Notes: generated from the sequence alone by a model not told the origin. Shown: positions 17,443 through 27,120, numbered from the stretch's first letter. The stretch is DNA of 64,000 bases from Terriglobia bacterium (GCA_020073165.1 JAIQFP010000010.1:62001-126000), one strand, 5' to 3'. Made by a program: numbers and translations.

Positions 17443-19998
17443 TCACTTTTGCATCTGCATGTAAACGCTTCGGGCATGCGACAGCAGAGATAGAACCGAC
17501 TCCCTCTCCGCCCCCGTGTTCCAGCCCTTGTCTGATTTGACTTTCTCCATCAGCCGGTCAATCCAGGCCCCAAAGAACGCCGCATCTGTCGCCGATTTCA
17601 CCGGCGACCCTTCGACCGTTACATAGATCGGGCTGGTGCTCGCGTAGGGATAGATATCCAGCACCGGGTACTCTGACTTATCGCTGAAAGCCCGCAGCAG
17701 GCACCAGCCCGAGCGGGAGATGGGAATCGTATCTTCTATGTCGGCGGACTGCCGGTCCGCGCTGAGCTTCAGGTCCTTCACCACCTCGCCGTTGCAGACC
17801 ACTTGCAGGTGCTCGACTGGAACATACGAACGCATCCACGCCATGAGCTTTACCTTGTTTTCTCCCGCCGGAAGCTTCAGGTCGTCTCCGGGCCGGCGGC
17901 CGGCCAGCTTGAATCCCAGCAGCGGCCCGTTGGTGGCAAATGTCCGGCCCTGCTTGAGGGAACTCAGCCAGGAATCTATGTTCAGCGGACCCGGCGAAAC
18001 GGCGGCATACACGCGATTCAATCCAATCGGACCGCGCAGCGAAGCATAGTTCGCCATGGCATCGCTGCCCGACCCGGTGGGTAGATGAAATCCGCAATTC
18101 AGCAGCCGGTACCAGATCTCGGCGGTGGACTTGTGATCGCTGAAACCGACCGCCTCGATGTAGTCCACCTTGCCGAGAGCGACATCCACCGGCAGTTCCA
18201 GCGCGACGTCCGCCGGTTCGCCATGGGTGAGCGTGGGGTCGGTGTACGGATCGGGCGCCCAATCGAAGGGGTGGACGTATCCCACCAGGCCGTGCTGGGC
18301 GTGGGCCATGTCCGCCACGTCCGCGTTCGTCGGGACCATGCTCGCGGCGGCGGTGTACGCGTAAGTCGCATAGTCAGGAATCAGGTAGTTGTTGGTCAGA
18401 TGCAGAAGGCCCAGATGTCCCCAGTAACTGGTGTGGAATTCCTGTCCGTAGAGCAGGAGGTTAGTAGGAGTCGAAGCCGGGTCGGGCTTGGTGCTGAAGT
18501 ACGCGATATCGGGAATTCGCTGCTCTTTGTTGACGATCAGGTCCTGAAGGATAGGCAGGTTCTCCGCCGCCATGGTCGCGAGCAGGTTCTTTGGAGTATT
18601 CCGATAGGTACCGCCGTAATTCATGTGCACATGGAGATCGGCGCTGACCCAGTGAATGCTCCTCGGTTCCGGAATGTCCAGAGGCTTAAGTTGGATGGTC
18701 ACGCTCGCGTGCTGGCCGGAAGCTACCTGCACGCTTTTCTTCGCGAAGCGATACTCGAAGCCCTTCGTAACATCGACCTCGACGCGTCCTGGCGGAACCG
18801 TTACCTCTGCCTCTCCCTTGGTATGGAAGTAGTGCGACTCGAAAGGCCTTTCCGAGCGGATGAAGTTGTCCTCGGCGTAAATCCACGCATCGTCCGGAGC
18901 ATAGGCGCGGCCATCTTCTCCGGTGAGGAAAATCCGCGCCGGGGTGGGATGTCCCGCCGCGTCCACCACCTTGATCGTGAGCTGCGCCATGGGCTTCAGG
19001 TAGCGCCTCTCTTTCGCTGCAACTTCGGTTTGCGCGCCACCCATGACTTCCTGCGTCCAGAGTGTCGTATTGCCCGTGCGATTGGAGATGAATGCGATCC
19101 GCTTGCTGTCCGGCGACCAGCGCGGATTGGTGTTGTCGAAGTCTCCGTAGGACAAAGGAAATGCATATCCGCCCTCCGACGGAATCACCCAGAGCTGGTG
19201 CCACGCCCGCCCCAGATACGACGCATACACCAACCGCTTGCCGTCGGGTGAAAACTCAGGCCGGACTTTCCATGTGGTCTCTTCGTAGTGAATCTCACGA
19301 GCTTCCGCGCCCGGCTGCGCCTTCATCCGCCAGAAGCCGCCGGTACCGTAGATGTGTCCCCGGTTGGAGACATAGACGATCTCCGACCCATCGGGCGACC
19401 ATGCCGGACTGATTTCGTGATCAATCTGGCTGTAGTAGAAACGTGGCAGGTCGCTATGGTTCTCTCCCGTCAGACGCTGCACGTTCTTCAACTCGCCATT
19501 GCTGAACTCGCCCAGGAAGATGTGGAAGTGCCCGTTGAATGATGTGGACACGAAGACAATCCGCTTGCCGTCAGGCGAGAAGCGCGGATCGACGTTCACG
19601 GCGCCGCCCGATGTGAGCTGCACGGTTCGGTGGCTTTGGAGATCGAGAGCCCAGAGTTCGATGGCATCTTTCAGGTACGACGCGTAAATCATCCAGTGCC
19701 CGTCGGGGGAGCAATCGGGCTCGTAATCGTATCCCGCGCCGGCGGTGAGCTGTTCTGCCACTGTCGAGTCCAGCTTCTGCCGCCACAGCGAGCCCGCCAT
19801 TGAGTACACCAGGGCCCGCGAATCCGGCGTCCAGGACGGCGCGCTAGGCCCGGTGGTGAGCTGAGGCAGATACATCTCGCGATAGTAGTAGCGATGCGGG
19901 ACGTCAACCTGCTTCAGGACCGGATCCCGCTGAGCGGCCAGCGGCAAGGAGCAGACGAGTAAGAAAAGCAGCAACCAGCGTGGATTCTTGGTAGGCAA
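17443..19998 (-). CDS. Secreted TolB-type propeller fused to CehA/McbA-type PHP metallohydrolase
   Basis: Starts at TTG with CAGGAGG 4 nt upstream. The 851-residue product has a signal peptide (LLLFLLVCSLPLAAQ). Residues ~45-330 form a WD40/TolB-like propeller with repeats such as FSPDGKRIVFVST, WSPDGSEIVYVSN, FSPDGKRLVYAS and WSPDSKRIAFISN. A beta-sandwich linker follows, then from about residue 450 a CehA/McbA-like metal-dependent hydrolase (SADLHVHMNYGG, GLVGYVHPFDW, GSGSDAM). Metal-binding His/Asp residues are present. Family members cleave aryl carbamates or unknown substrates; the substrate here is not predictable. The next minus-strand gene upstream is another secreted hydrolase, 51 bp away. 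Confidence 0.88.
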   Translation of the reverse strand: MPTKNPRWLLLFLLVCSLPLAAQRDPVLKQVDVPHRYYYREMYLPQLTTGPSAPSWTPDSRALVYSMAGSLWRQKLDSTVAEQLTAGAGYDYEPDCSPDGHWMIYASYLKDAIELWALDLQSHRTVQLTSGGAVNVDPRFSPDGKRIVFVSTSFNGHFHIFLGEFSNGELKNVQRLTGENHSDLPRFYYSQIDHEISPAWSPDGSEIVYVSNRGHIYGTGGFWRMKAQPGAEAREIHYEETTWKVRPEFSPDGKRLVYASYLGRAWHQLWVIPSEGGYAFPLSYGDFDNTNPRWSPDSKRIAFISNRTGNTTLWTQEVMGGAQTEVAAKERRYLKPMAQLTIKVVDAAGHPTPARIFLTGEDGRAYAPDDAWIYAEDNFIRSERPFESHYFHTKGEAEVTVPPGRVEVDVTKGFEYRFAKKSVQVASGQHASVTIQLKPLDIPEPRSIHWVSADLHVHMNYGGTYRNTPKNLLATMAAENLPILQDLIVNKEQRIPDIAYFSTKPDPASTPTNLLLYGQEFHTSYWGHLGLLHLTNNYLIPDYATYAYTAAASMVPTNADVADMAHAQHGLVGYVHPFDWAPDPYTDPTLTHGEPADVALELPVDVALGKVDYIEAVGFSDHKSTAEIWYRLLNCGFHLPTGSGSDAMANYASLRGPIGLNRVYAAVSPGPLNIDSWLSSLKQGRTFATNGPLLGFKLAGRRPGDDLKLPAGENKVKLMAWMRSYVPVEHLQVVCNGEVVKDLKLSADRQSADIEDTIPISRSGWCLLRAFSDKSEYPVLDIYPYASTSPIYVTVEGSPVKSATDAAFFGAWIDRLMEKVKSDKGWNTGAERESVLSLLSHARSVYMQMQK

Positions 19999-20049
19999 GG
20001 GGCCTCCTGGATGGCGGGATTATATCGAATGCCAGAATGCCACACTCGC

Positions 20050-21816
20050 TCAGCGCGCCACGATCGGCAGGACTATGCGGGAAGGGTGCTCACGATCGGT
20101 GTAGATCGACATGGTCGCCTTCTGCATCTTGGACGAAGTTGCTTCCGATTCCCCGGTCTGCAGGTTACGCGAGAAGTTGGGAAAGAAGGTGCCCGAAATC
20201 TGCACACGAATGCGGTGCCCTTTCAAGAAGACGTTGCTGGTGATCAAGTTCTTGAGGCGCAATTCATAAATTTGGCCGGGCGTGAGCAACTGCCGTCCTT
20301 TTTCCAGGTCCCGATAGCTGGCGCGCAGCACGTCGAGGCCGGGGCTCATCAGGTTGAACGCGGTCCCATCGGGCGCGACATCAAGCAGCCGCACCCAGAG
20401 GTCAGTGTCGCGGCAGTCGCAGGCCAGATAGATCACCGCCTCGATCGGACCGGCCACCTCCATGTCATCCGGTAAGCTCGCAGAATCGAACATCAGCACG
20501 TCGTTGCGCTTGGCCAGATACCGGTAATCGTGCGCGCCCGACCCGCTGTAAGTGTTGGTCACGGAATTGGCAGGATCGGAAAGGAATTGCGCAGGCTTCC
20601 CTGCCGTTCCTGGCGCCTCCGTGGACAAGCCACCATCTCCCGGATGATCCAGGTAGTAGGAGAGGCTCTTCGCCTGCGGCGGCCACACCGCGCTTTCCCG
20701 CCATTGGTTTGCCCCCATCACGTAATAGCGGACCGGATTTTGTTCTCCCACGCCGTTGTCCATACCGCGCAAGTAGTGGTCCATCCAGCGCAGGATGACT
20801 TCGTCATAATCGAGGGCCGCGTCCGGCCCAAACTCGCGCTCGCCAGACCTGGTTTTTCCGGTGGAAGCAACTCCATGCACCCAGGGGCCGATGAGCAACT
20901 GCGTACGCGGATCGGCCACCCCCGCGCGCGATTGCAGCAGCCCCGCGAAATTCGTCGTCGCTCCTTCCGGCCCGTAGTTGTCGTCATACCATCCGGACAG
21001 ATTCAGCACCGCGGCGTGTGTCTGGCCGTACGTACCGCGCAGTTCGCACCAGTTCCACCAGGGATCCTCGGGTGGATGGCTGAGCCAGTCGTAGTAGTAG
21101 GGCGCGATGCCGCGCAGTTCCTCAAGTTGGCTCAGGGGCAAGGTGGCCAGCATACCCGCTGCGACCTTCGTCCAGGCCGCCTCTGCCTCTTCTTCGGTCC
21201 GCGGGCCGGGCAGGTTGCTCTTCACACGCGCGTCGGGAGCAATGTTGTCCCAGATCCACTCGATCCACGACATGTCCCATGTCCCACCCGCATAAAAGAA
21301 ATTCTGCGGCGTGGAGAACGTCATCGCTGGCACCATGGCCTTGAGGTGCGGCGGATTCTCAACTGCTGCCAGCCATTGCACCGCGCCGGGATACGAGAGC
21401 CCGAACGTCCCGACCGCACCATTCGACCAGGGCTGCTGCGCCGCCCACTCAATGGTGTCGTAACCATCCCGCCCCTCGTTCTGGTAAGGACGAAACTCTC
21501 CCGCCGAGGCGTACCGGCCGCGCACATCCTCGACCACGACCGCGTACCCGCGCTCCACCGCATGGTGAAACGTCGTGTACTCCTGCAGAGCAAACTCCTT
21601 GCCATAGGGCGTGCGATAGACGAGCACGGGGAAACGCACGTCCCCGCTCGGCCGCAGGATGTCCGCACGCAGCACGACCCCGTCGCGCATAGGCACGGCG
21701 ACATCGCTTTCCGTGATGAAGTTTTCCGCTTTGGTTGGGGGCTGAGTTTTCTGAGCGAAACATGACAGGACCAACAAAAACAGGAGTAGGAGTAACCCAA
21801 GGATTGGCTGCTTCAT
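20050..21816 (-). CDS. Secreted CocE/NonD family hydrolase (S15 acyl-peptidase-like)
   Basis: A 588-residue protein with a signal peptide (LLLLLFLLVLSCFAQ). The alpha/beta-hydrolase core shows VPMRDGVVLRADI, RTPYGK and the nucleophile elbow GLSYPGAVQW. Later Asp and His candidates lie in RTQLLIGPWVHG. The C-terminal jelly-roll domain of X-Pro dipeptidyl-peptidase/cocaine-esterase proteins follows (DDMEVAGPIEAVIYLACD...GHRIRVQISGTFFPNF). Relatives hydrolyse esters, beta-lactam amides or X-Pro peptides in the periplasm or outside. It may be co-transcribed with the 17.4-kb gene. Confidence 0.93.
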   Translation of the reverse strand: MKQPILGLLLLLFLLVLSCFAQKTQPPTKAENFITESDVAVPMRDGVVLRADILRPSGDVRFPVLVYRTPYGKEFALQEYTTFHHAVERGYAVVVEDVRGRYASAGEFRPYQNEGRDGYDTIEWAAQQPWSNGAVGTFGLSYPGAVQWLAAVENPPHLKAMVPAMTFSTPQNFFYAGGTWDMSWIEWIWDNIAPDARVKSNLPGPRTEEEAEAAWTKVAAGMLATLPLSQLEELRGIAPYYYDWLSHPPEDPWWNWCELRGTYGQTHAAVLNLSGWYDDNYGPEGATTNFAGLLQSRAGVADPRTQLLIGPWVHGVASTGKTRSGEREFGPDAALDYDEVILRWMDHYLRGMDNGVGEQNPVRYYVMGANQWRESAVWPPQAKSLSYYLDHPGDGGLSTEAPGTAGKPAQFLSDPANSVTNTYSGSGAHDYRYLAKRNDVLMFDSASLPDDMEVAGPIEAVIYLACDCRDTDLWVRLLDVAPDGTAFNLMSPGLDVLRASYRDLEKGRQLLTPGQIYELRLKNLITSNVFLKGHRIRVQISGTFFPNFSRNLQTGESEATSSKMQKATMSIYTDREHPSRIVLPIVAR

Positions 21817-21861
21817 GAGAAGGCGTAGCCTAGCACTTCGAACAGGCAGACAACAAGGACA

Positions 21862-23169
21862 TCAGGGGACGCGGACCCCAGTCTCTTTGCGGTTTCTGAC
21901 CCATACCCAGTTGAGCAGGGCAGCGACGATGGTCGCAAGCAGAATGAACGATCCGCTCCGGTCCACCCGCGTTACCAGCGCCAAACAGATCAGAACCCCA
22001 GCGACGGAGAATACGTAACCGCCGGGGAGGCGGAACAGGGCGGCCGTCGGTTGTTTTCTTCGCAGCATGGGAAGTGCGGCGCAGCCAATGCCGTAATAGA
22101 ACAGTCGCGACAACGCGGCCAGGGTCACATTCCAGGCGAAGCTGCCGAAGAGTGCCAGCAACCAGGTGACGGCGGCGAAAGCCAGAATCGAGAAATACGG
22201 TGTGTGGAACCGGGGATGAACCGCGCCGAACAGTCGGGGGAAGTCTCCCTTTTCGGCCAGCGCGTAGGTGACCCGCGGCACAGCAAGGATTTTGGCGCTG
22301 AGATAACCGTAAACGGAAACCAGAGCTCCTACTGCTATGAGTTGCGCGCCTTTCGTGCCCAGGAAAAGCCGGACCACGTCGGCCAGCGGGCGCTCGCTGT
22401 GGGCGGGATCCGCCAGCAGGCCGACCACCAACCACTGGATCAAGGTGTAGACCACCGTGCAGGTAAGAAGTGCCACAAACAATCCGAAGACCGCATCACG
22501 GCGGGGATCCTTCGCCTCACTCATCGGCGTAAGCGCGGTTTCGAATCCCCCGTAGGCGAACATCAGCAGCAGGATGGCCTTCGGCCAGTCGCTTGGGTTC
22601 GGCACCCGAGCCACGCTGGTTCCGGCATGCGTGGAAAAAAAGCAAATTGCCCCACCCACAATCACGACGGCGAGCGGCACCAACTTGGCAACGGTGAACA
22701 CGTTGCTGACCTCGGTACCGGCGCGAACCCCGCGGTAGTTGATGAAGGTGAGAATGCCAACCAGCAGAGTCAAGATCAGGAATTTTGGCACTGGGGCTTT
22801 TGCCCCCGGCCAGAACTCGCCAAGATAAATCACAAACAGGTTGGCGTTGGCCGCCGGCGAGGCCAACTGCGAGAGCCATAGCATCCACCCAGTCTCAATT
22901 CCCACCAGCCGTCCGAAGGCAGTGCGAGCGTAGAGGTAGGGTCCTCCTGCCTCCGTGAATTGCGACGCCAGTTCGGCGTAGCACGCCATGATGATCCCGA
23001 TGGCGGCGCCGGCGGCCAACACCGCCCACACGCTGGCCGTCCCCACCAGGCCGGCGATCACAGACGGCAGCCCGAAGATTCCGCTGCCGATGACGGAGTT
23101 CACGACGAGCGCGGCCAGGCTCCAGCGTCCAATGGCGCGCACCAGGCCGGTCTGGCTGGGTTGAGACAC
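21862..23169 (-). CDS. APC-family amino-acid permease
   Basis: A 435-residue integral membrane protein with about 12 transmembrane helices. The TM1 signature NSVIGSGIFGLPSVIAG and a TM6-like segment with FAYGGFETALTPMSEA match the APC superfamily. It would import amino acids or exchange them across the inner membrane; specificity is unknown. Its start is 171 bp from the divergent SDR gene. It ends 45 bp before the CocE-type gene on the same strand, so a transporter-hydrolase transcript is possible (peptidase plus uptake). Confidence 0.93.
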   Translation of the reverse strand: MSQPSQTGLVRAIGRWSLAALVVNSVIGSGIFGLPSVIAGLVGTASVWAVLAAGAAIGIIMACYAELASQFTEAGGPYLYARTAFGRLVGIETGWMLWLSQLASPAANANLFVIYLGEFWPGAKAPVPKFLILTLLVGILTFINYRGVRAGTEVSNVFTVAKLVPLAVVIVGGAICFFSTHAGTSVARVPNPSDWPKAILLLMFAYGGFETALTPMSEAKDPRRDAVFGLFVALLTCTVVYTLIQWLVVGLLADPAHSERPLADVVRLFLGTKGAQLIAVGALVSVYGYLSAKILAVPRVTYALAEKGDFPRLFGAVHPRFHTPYFSILAFAAVTWLLALFGSFAWNVTLAALSRLFYYGIGCAALPMLRRKQPTAALFRLPGGYVFSVAGVLICLALVTRVDRSGSFILLATIVAALLNWVWVRNRKETGVRVP

Positions 23170-23340
23170 TGCGAGTTTGTATCACAAATGCTCGAAATCT
23201 CCACACCTGCGACTCTCGCAAAATGCACGCCCAGGTCCCGACCAGCTCCGGTCGAGAGATCGAGTCCGGGTAAAATCCGTGAGACCGTTGGCTGCGTACT
23301 AAGGTGTAGGGCCGGCAGTATCCGGAAACCGAGGTTATTC

Positions 23341-24033
23341 ATGGACGCGAGACCACGTTGTGTGTTTGTTACTGGCGGCACAGGTTATCTGGGACGCCCT
23401 TTGATCACCCGGCTTCTCGAACGTGGTCACCAGGTACGGGCGCTGGTCCGTCCCGGATCGGAGACGAAGCTCCCGGCCGGCTGCCAGGTCGTTTTCGGCA
23501 ACGCGTTGAACGGCATTTCCTACACTGAACAGATTCATCCGGCCGACACATTCGTGCAGCTGGTGGGAGTCTCTCATCCCAGTCCTGCGAAGGCAGCTCA
23601 GTTCCGGAGCGTGGATCTGGCCTCTGCCAGCGGTGCGGTGAGGGCGGCCGGCAACGCGGGAGTGCAGCATTTTGTTTATCTCAGCGTGGCTCACCCGGCG
23701 CCGGTGATGAAGGCCTACACCCAGGTGAGGGCCGAGTGCGAATCCCTGGTTCGCGCCAGCGGTTTGAACGCCACAATTCTCCGCCCGTGGTACGTCCTTG
23801 GTCCGCGACACCGCTGGCCATACGTGCTGTTGCCGCTGTACCGTCTGCTGGAACTGTTTCCCGCTACTCGTGCCGGTGCCCTCCGCCTGGGCCTGGTTAC
23901 GCTTGAGCAAATGACGCGGGCCCTGGTTCGCGCGGTGGAAAATCCGTGCCGTGGACTGCGTATCGTCGAAGTCCCCGAACTCCGCGTCCTGAGCGCCTTT
24001 TCAGCACCCACAAAGATCGTAAGTATCGCGTAG
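23341..24033 (+). CDS. Atypical SDR / NmrA-like NAD(P)-binding protein
   Basis: A 230-residue protein starting at ATG 23341; the frame stays open upstream over the permease gene but is not coding there. The Rossmann signature VTGGTGYLG is at residues 9-17, and HFVYLSVAHPAP marks the region of the usual active site. The Tyr-x3-Lys catalytic pair is not clear, as in NmrA and complex-I-assembly-like atypical SDRs. It may bind NAD(P)H as a redox sensor or act on a quinone or isoprenoid. No operon partner. Confidence 0.88.
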   Translation: MDARPRCVFVTGGTGYLGRPLITRLLERGHQVRALVRPGSETKLPAGCQVVFGNALNGISYTEQIHPADTFVQLVGVSHPSPAKAAQFRSVDLASASGAVRAAGNAGVQHFVYLSVAHPAPVMKAYTQVRAECESLVRASGLNATILRPWYVLGPRHRWPYVLLPLYRLLELFPATRAGALRLGLVTLEQMTRALVRAVENPCRGLRIVEVPELRVLSAFSAPTKIVSIA

Positions 24034-24166
24034 CCTGTGCCCGGTGCCGCTTTTCATACCAAAGTAACAGCGTGAATTACCAAAGCGCATGCACGTGGGA
24101 CATCTATCCGCTTCACTGCCCGGGTGAGATGTTGAGGTGTCTTTTTGAGTCGGACGGCTTCGAACT

Positions 24167-24559
24167 ATGGCGACCGAAGACTACCTCGATGACATTCACA
24201 TCCGGATCCTGCGGGTAACCGAAGACCTGCGCGCCATCCAGCGCCAGTTGAACTGTGCCGCCATGGAAGCGCCCGGAGATCCGGAACTGATGGAGGCGCT
24301 CAGCCAACTGCCGGAAATGGACTCGCTCCAGGTGCTGAAGTCAGCTCTCGACCAGATGCGGCACTTTCTCTGGTTCTACATGCAGGTGATGAACAACGAA
24401 TCCGAGGCGGGCGACAGCCTCAGGCAGAGCATCCGGCAGAAAGCGCCCGAGGACATCGTGCTCAGTGCGGAAGCGTCCTTCCTGGAAAAATTCAAAGGCA
24501 TCGCCGAGACGGCGATGCTGCGCTATCTCTCGGAAAGCAAGAATCGCAAGCCGAATTAG
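24167..24559 (+). CDS. Hypothetical helical protein, 130 aa
   Basis: A 130-residue protein, nearly all alpha-helical (DIHIRILRVTEDLRAIQRQL, LKSALDQMRHFLWFYMQVM, SFLEKFKGIAETAMLRYL). No signal peptide, Cys pair or catalytic motif. Codon use matches the neighbourhood. No strong ribosome site is visible. It converges with the SIS-domain gene with a 7-bp gap. Function unknown. Confidence 0.7.
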   Translation: MATEDYLDDIHIRILRVTEDLRAIQRQLNCAAMEAPGDPELMEALSQLPEMDSLQVLKSALDQMRHFLWFYMQVMNNESEAGDSLRQSIRQKAPEDIVLSAEASFLEKFKGIAETAMLRYLSESKNRKPN

Positions 24560-24566
24560 CCACCCG

Positions 24567-25694
24567 CTACTCGCGCGTCACCGACTTCACCAGATTCCGC
24601 GGGTGATCCACATCCAGGCCTCGGCGCAGCGCCATGTAATAGGCGAACAGTTGCAGCGGCACAATCTCCAGGATCGGTAACAGTAGTTCCGGCGTCGCGG
24701 GAACGAATATGGTCTGGTCAGCCAGCCTGCGTATCTCTTCATCGCCTGTGGTAGCAATCGCGATCACGCGCCCCGACTGTTGCTTGAAGGCCTTGATGTT
24801 GGCCAGGTTCCTCTCATAGCGCAGGACTGAACCGGAGTCGTCGCGGTCGCAGGTGGCGATGATGACCACGGGTAGGCTTTCGTCAATCAACGCATTGGGC
24901 CCGTGTTTGGCCTCGCCCGTGGGATATCCCTCGGCGTGAACGTAGGAAACTTCCTTCAGCTTGAGCGCGCCATCCATCGCCACCGGGTAGTGGATCGCGC
25001 GTCCGAGGAACAGAAAATCCTGCACCTGGTGATATTTGTCGGCCAGTCGCTCGCAGTCCGGGGCCGACCGCAGCATGTTCTCGAGCTTGCCCGGTAGCGC
25101 AAGCAGCTCACGAATGTAGCCCCGCACCTGATCTTTGCCGAGGTTGCCGCGCTCCTGCCCCAGGTACACCGCGAACAGGAAGAGCACCGCCATCTGCGCG
25201 GTAAAGGCCTTGGTGGAGGCGATGCTGATCTCCGGTCCCGCCTGGGTGTAGATCACGCCGTCGGCCTCACGTGCGATCGTCGAGCCCACCACGTTCGAGA
25301 TGGCGATGGTGCGCGAGCCTTTGGCCCGAGCCTCCCGCTGGGCGGCCGTGGTGTCCGCGGTCTCACCGGATTGGGTAATCACGATAGTGAGTTCACTACC
25401 GCCGATCAGCGGATTGCGATATTCAAACTCGCTGGCGTAGTCCACATCGACCGGTAAGCCCACCAATGTCTGGATCATGAACTGCCCGGCCATGCCAGCG
25501 TGGCGACTGGTTCCTGAAGCCACAATGTTGATTCGTCGCAGAGCGCGCAGCTCTTCGCTGCCGATGTGGACATCCTCCAGTCGCACCACGCCGGCTTCGA
25601 GCGAGACCCGTGGCGCGATGGTGTCGCGCAACGCCTGCGGCTGCTCGAAGATTTCTTTCAGCATGTAGTGGGCGAATCCGCCCTTGTCGGCCAT
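24567..25694 (-). CDS. Stand-alone GlmS-type isomerase (SIS) protein, probable glucosamine-6-P deaminase NagB-II
   Basis: Starts at ATG 25694, with AGGAG 6 nt upstream. The 375-residue product matches the C-terminal isomerase half of GlmS: it begins at the interdomain linker (GGFAHYMLKEIFEQP), then two SIS domains with ASGTSRHAGMAGQ, VITQSGETADT, GPEISIASTKAF, GEAKHGP (catalytic Glu) and the ending PRNLVKSVTRE with the conserved Lys. The N-terminal glutaminase domain with its nucleophilic Cys is absent. It lies 27 bp after nagA, so the likely job is deamination of GlcN-6-P to Fru-6-P (NagB-II) rather than glutamine-dependent synthesis. Ammonia-dependent synthesis is an alternative. Confidence 0.85.
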   Translation of the reverse strand: MADKGGFAHYMLKEIFEQPQALRDTIAPRVSLEAGVVRLEDVHIGSEELRALRRINIVASGTSRHAGMAGQFMIQTLVGLPVDVDYASEFEYRNPLIGGSELTIVITQSGETADTTAAQREARAKGSRTIAISNVVGSTIAREADGVIYTQAGPEISIASTKAFTAQMAVLFLFAVYLGQERGNLGKDQVRGYIRELLALPGKLENMLRSAPDCERLADKYHQVQDFLFLGRAIHYPVAMDGALKLKEVSYVHAEGYPTGEAKHGPNALIDESLPVVIIATCDRDDSGSVLRYERNLANIKAFKQQSGRVIAIATTGDEEIRRLADQTIFVPATPELLLPILEIVPLQLFAYYMALRRGLDVDHPRNLVKSVTRE

Positions 25695-25721
25695 CGTCGC
25701 TCCTAGAGTCAAAGCGTGGCT

Positions 25722-26885
25722 TCAGAGGCCTGTGCCGCGGATAATCGTCGATCTCACTTCTCCTCCCGGGCCCAACACCACAATGTCAGCGGCGGCTCCT
25801 GCTTTCAGCGTGCCCGGGCCGGCAAGATCGCTGACCCGGACGGGGTTCCGCGTGGCCAGGCGCACCGCGTCCTGCAAGCTCCATCGGGAGAACTGCATTA
25901 CGTTGCGAACTGCGACGTCCATGGTCAGCACACTGCCGGCCAGCTTGCCGTCAGCCAGGCACTTCCCATTCTTTACCTCAACTTCAAAAGATCCCAAACG
26001 GTATCGCCCCTCAGGCATTCCGGTAGCGGCCGTGGCGTCGGTGATGAGCACGGCGGCCTCAGGTCCCTTGGCCTGCAGGAACAATTGCACGATGGCCGGG
26101 TCCAGGTGAATCCCGTCGGCAATGATGTCCGCGGTGAGTTCCGAATTCGTGAGCACCTCCCCGACAATACCGGGGTCGCGATGCCCAAGCGGCCGCATCG
26201 CATTAAAGGTGTGGGTTGCGTGCCGCGCGCCGGCAGCCACCGCAGCCCGGGTTGTCCTAAGGTCAGCATCCGAATGACCCAGACTGACGCACACGCCACG
26301 CCGAGATGCCTCGCGAATCACCTCCAGCGCACCGTCCAGCTCGGGCGCAATGGTCAAAATGCGAATATGTCCTCGCGCCGCCTGCCAGAAGCGTTCAAAC
26401 GTCTTTACAGTGGGTGGCAGCAAATGCTCCGGCGGATGCACCCCGCGCCGTGCATGGCTGACGAACGGCCCTTCCAGATGAATTCCGAGCGGACGGGCCC
26501 GCAGGCCGCCTTTCTCGCGGTTCGTTTCTGCCGCCTCGATCGCGTCGGCCAGGTTCTCCAACGCTGCCAGCGTGGCATCCAGCGGCGCAGTGACGGTGGT
26601 AGGGAGGTAGCTGCTCACGCCATGCTGCGCCACAAACCGCTCCACCGCAGGCAGCGCGGAGGGATCGGACTCCATCAGGTCGTGCCCGGCGCCGCCATGA
26701 ATATGAATATCAACAAAGCCTGGAGCGAGGACAGCATCGCCGAAATCCACGACCCGGCAGTTTGAAGGCGCCTCCCGCGCGGGGCGCGAAGCGATCTCCA
26801 CGACGGCGCCATCGTCCAGCAGCAGCAGCGGCTGGTCGATTCGTTCCAAGGGCGTAAACAAAGTTGCGGCGGTCAGCGCGATCAT
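25722..26885 (-). CDS. nagA: N-acetylglucosamine-6-phosphate deacetylase
   Basis: A 387-residue amidohydrolase-fold enzyme removing acetate from GlcNAc-6-P. Family motifs in order are GFVDIHIHGGAGHD, HLEGPFVS (metal-binding Glu), SLGHSDAD (metal His), ATHTFNAM, ADGIHLDP and ITDATAATG (catalytic Asp). Length is typical. It is the first gene of a two-gene unit with the SIS-type isomerase, giving the two steps that convert GlcNAc-6-P to Fru-6-P. No PTS or NagC/NagR regulator is seen nearby, so the source of GlcNAc-6-P (cell-wall recycling or uptake) is not shown. Confidence 0.96.
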   Translation of the reverse strand: MIALTAATLFTPLERIDQPLLLLDDGAVVEIASRPAREAPSNCRVVDFGDAVLAPGFVDIHIHGGAGHDLMESDPSALPAVERFVAQHGVSSYLPTTVTAPLDATLAALENLADAIEAAETNREKGGLRARPLGIHLEGPFVSHARRGVHPPEHLLPPTVKTFERFWQAARGHIRILTIAPELDGALEVIREASRRGVCVSLGHSDADLRTTRAAVAAGARHATHTFNAMRPLGHRDPGIVGEVLTNSELTADIIADGIHLDPAIVQLFLQAKGPEAAVLITDATAATGMPEGRYRLGSFEVEVKNGKCLADGKLAGSVLTMDVAVRNVMQFSRWSLQDAVRLATRNPVRVSDLAGPGTLKAGAAADIVVLGPGGEVRSTIIRGTGL

Positions 26886-27032
26886 GCGGTAACAGTGCTA
26901 GTGAAGACATCATACTAGCTGAAATCGCTGGTGGTTCTTGTCCGGCGGACGGATTGATAGCACGAAGCGGCACTCGACAGTCGCAGCGGCATGGGATTCG
27001 CTTGACCAATCCCGGTCCCGCCCCAGGCTGGA

Positions 27033-27041
27033 TGTTATAAT
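27033..27041 (+). promoter_or_regulatory. Extended -10 promoter for tRNA-Pro
   Basis: TGtTATAAT (TG at 27033-27034, TATAAT at 27036-27041) is a perfect extended -10 element about 73 nt upstream of the mature tRNA. No good -35 at 17 bp is seen, which extended -10 promoters tolerate. Confidence 0.55.
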
Positions 27042-27120
27042 TTCAGCGGAATTGGACGCCGCGGGCGCTATGTTTCTTCGCGCAGCGCGTTCCGCCGCTC
27101 GTTTCCTTTTCCGCCTCAGT

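Noticed and set aside
17166-17477. 103-codon minus-strand frame
   Set aside because: No ribosome site, unnatural composition, and it overlaps the end of the propeller-PHP gene.
18085-19251. 388-codon plus-strand open frame
   Set aside because: Antisense to the propeller-PHP gene; no motif or ribosome site.
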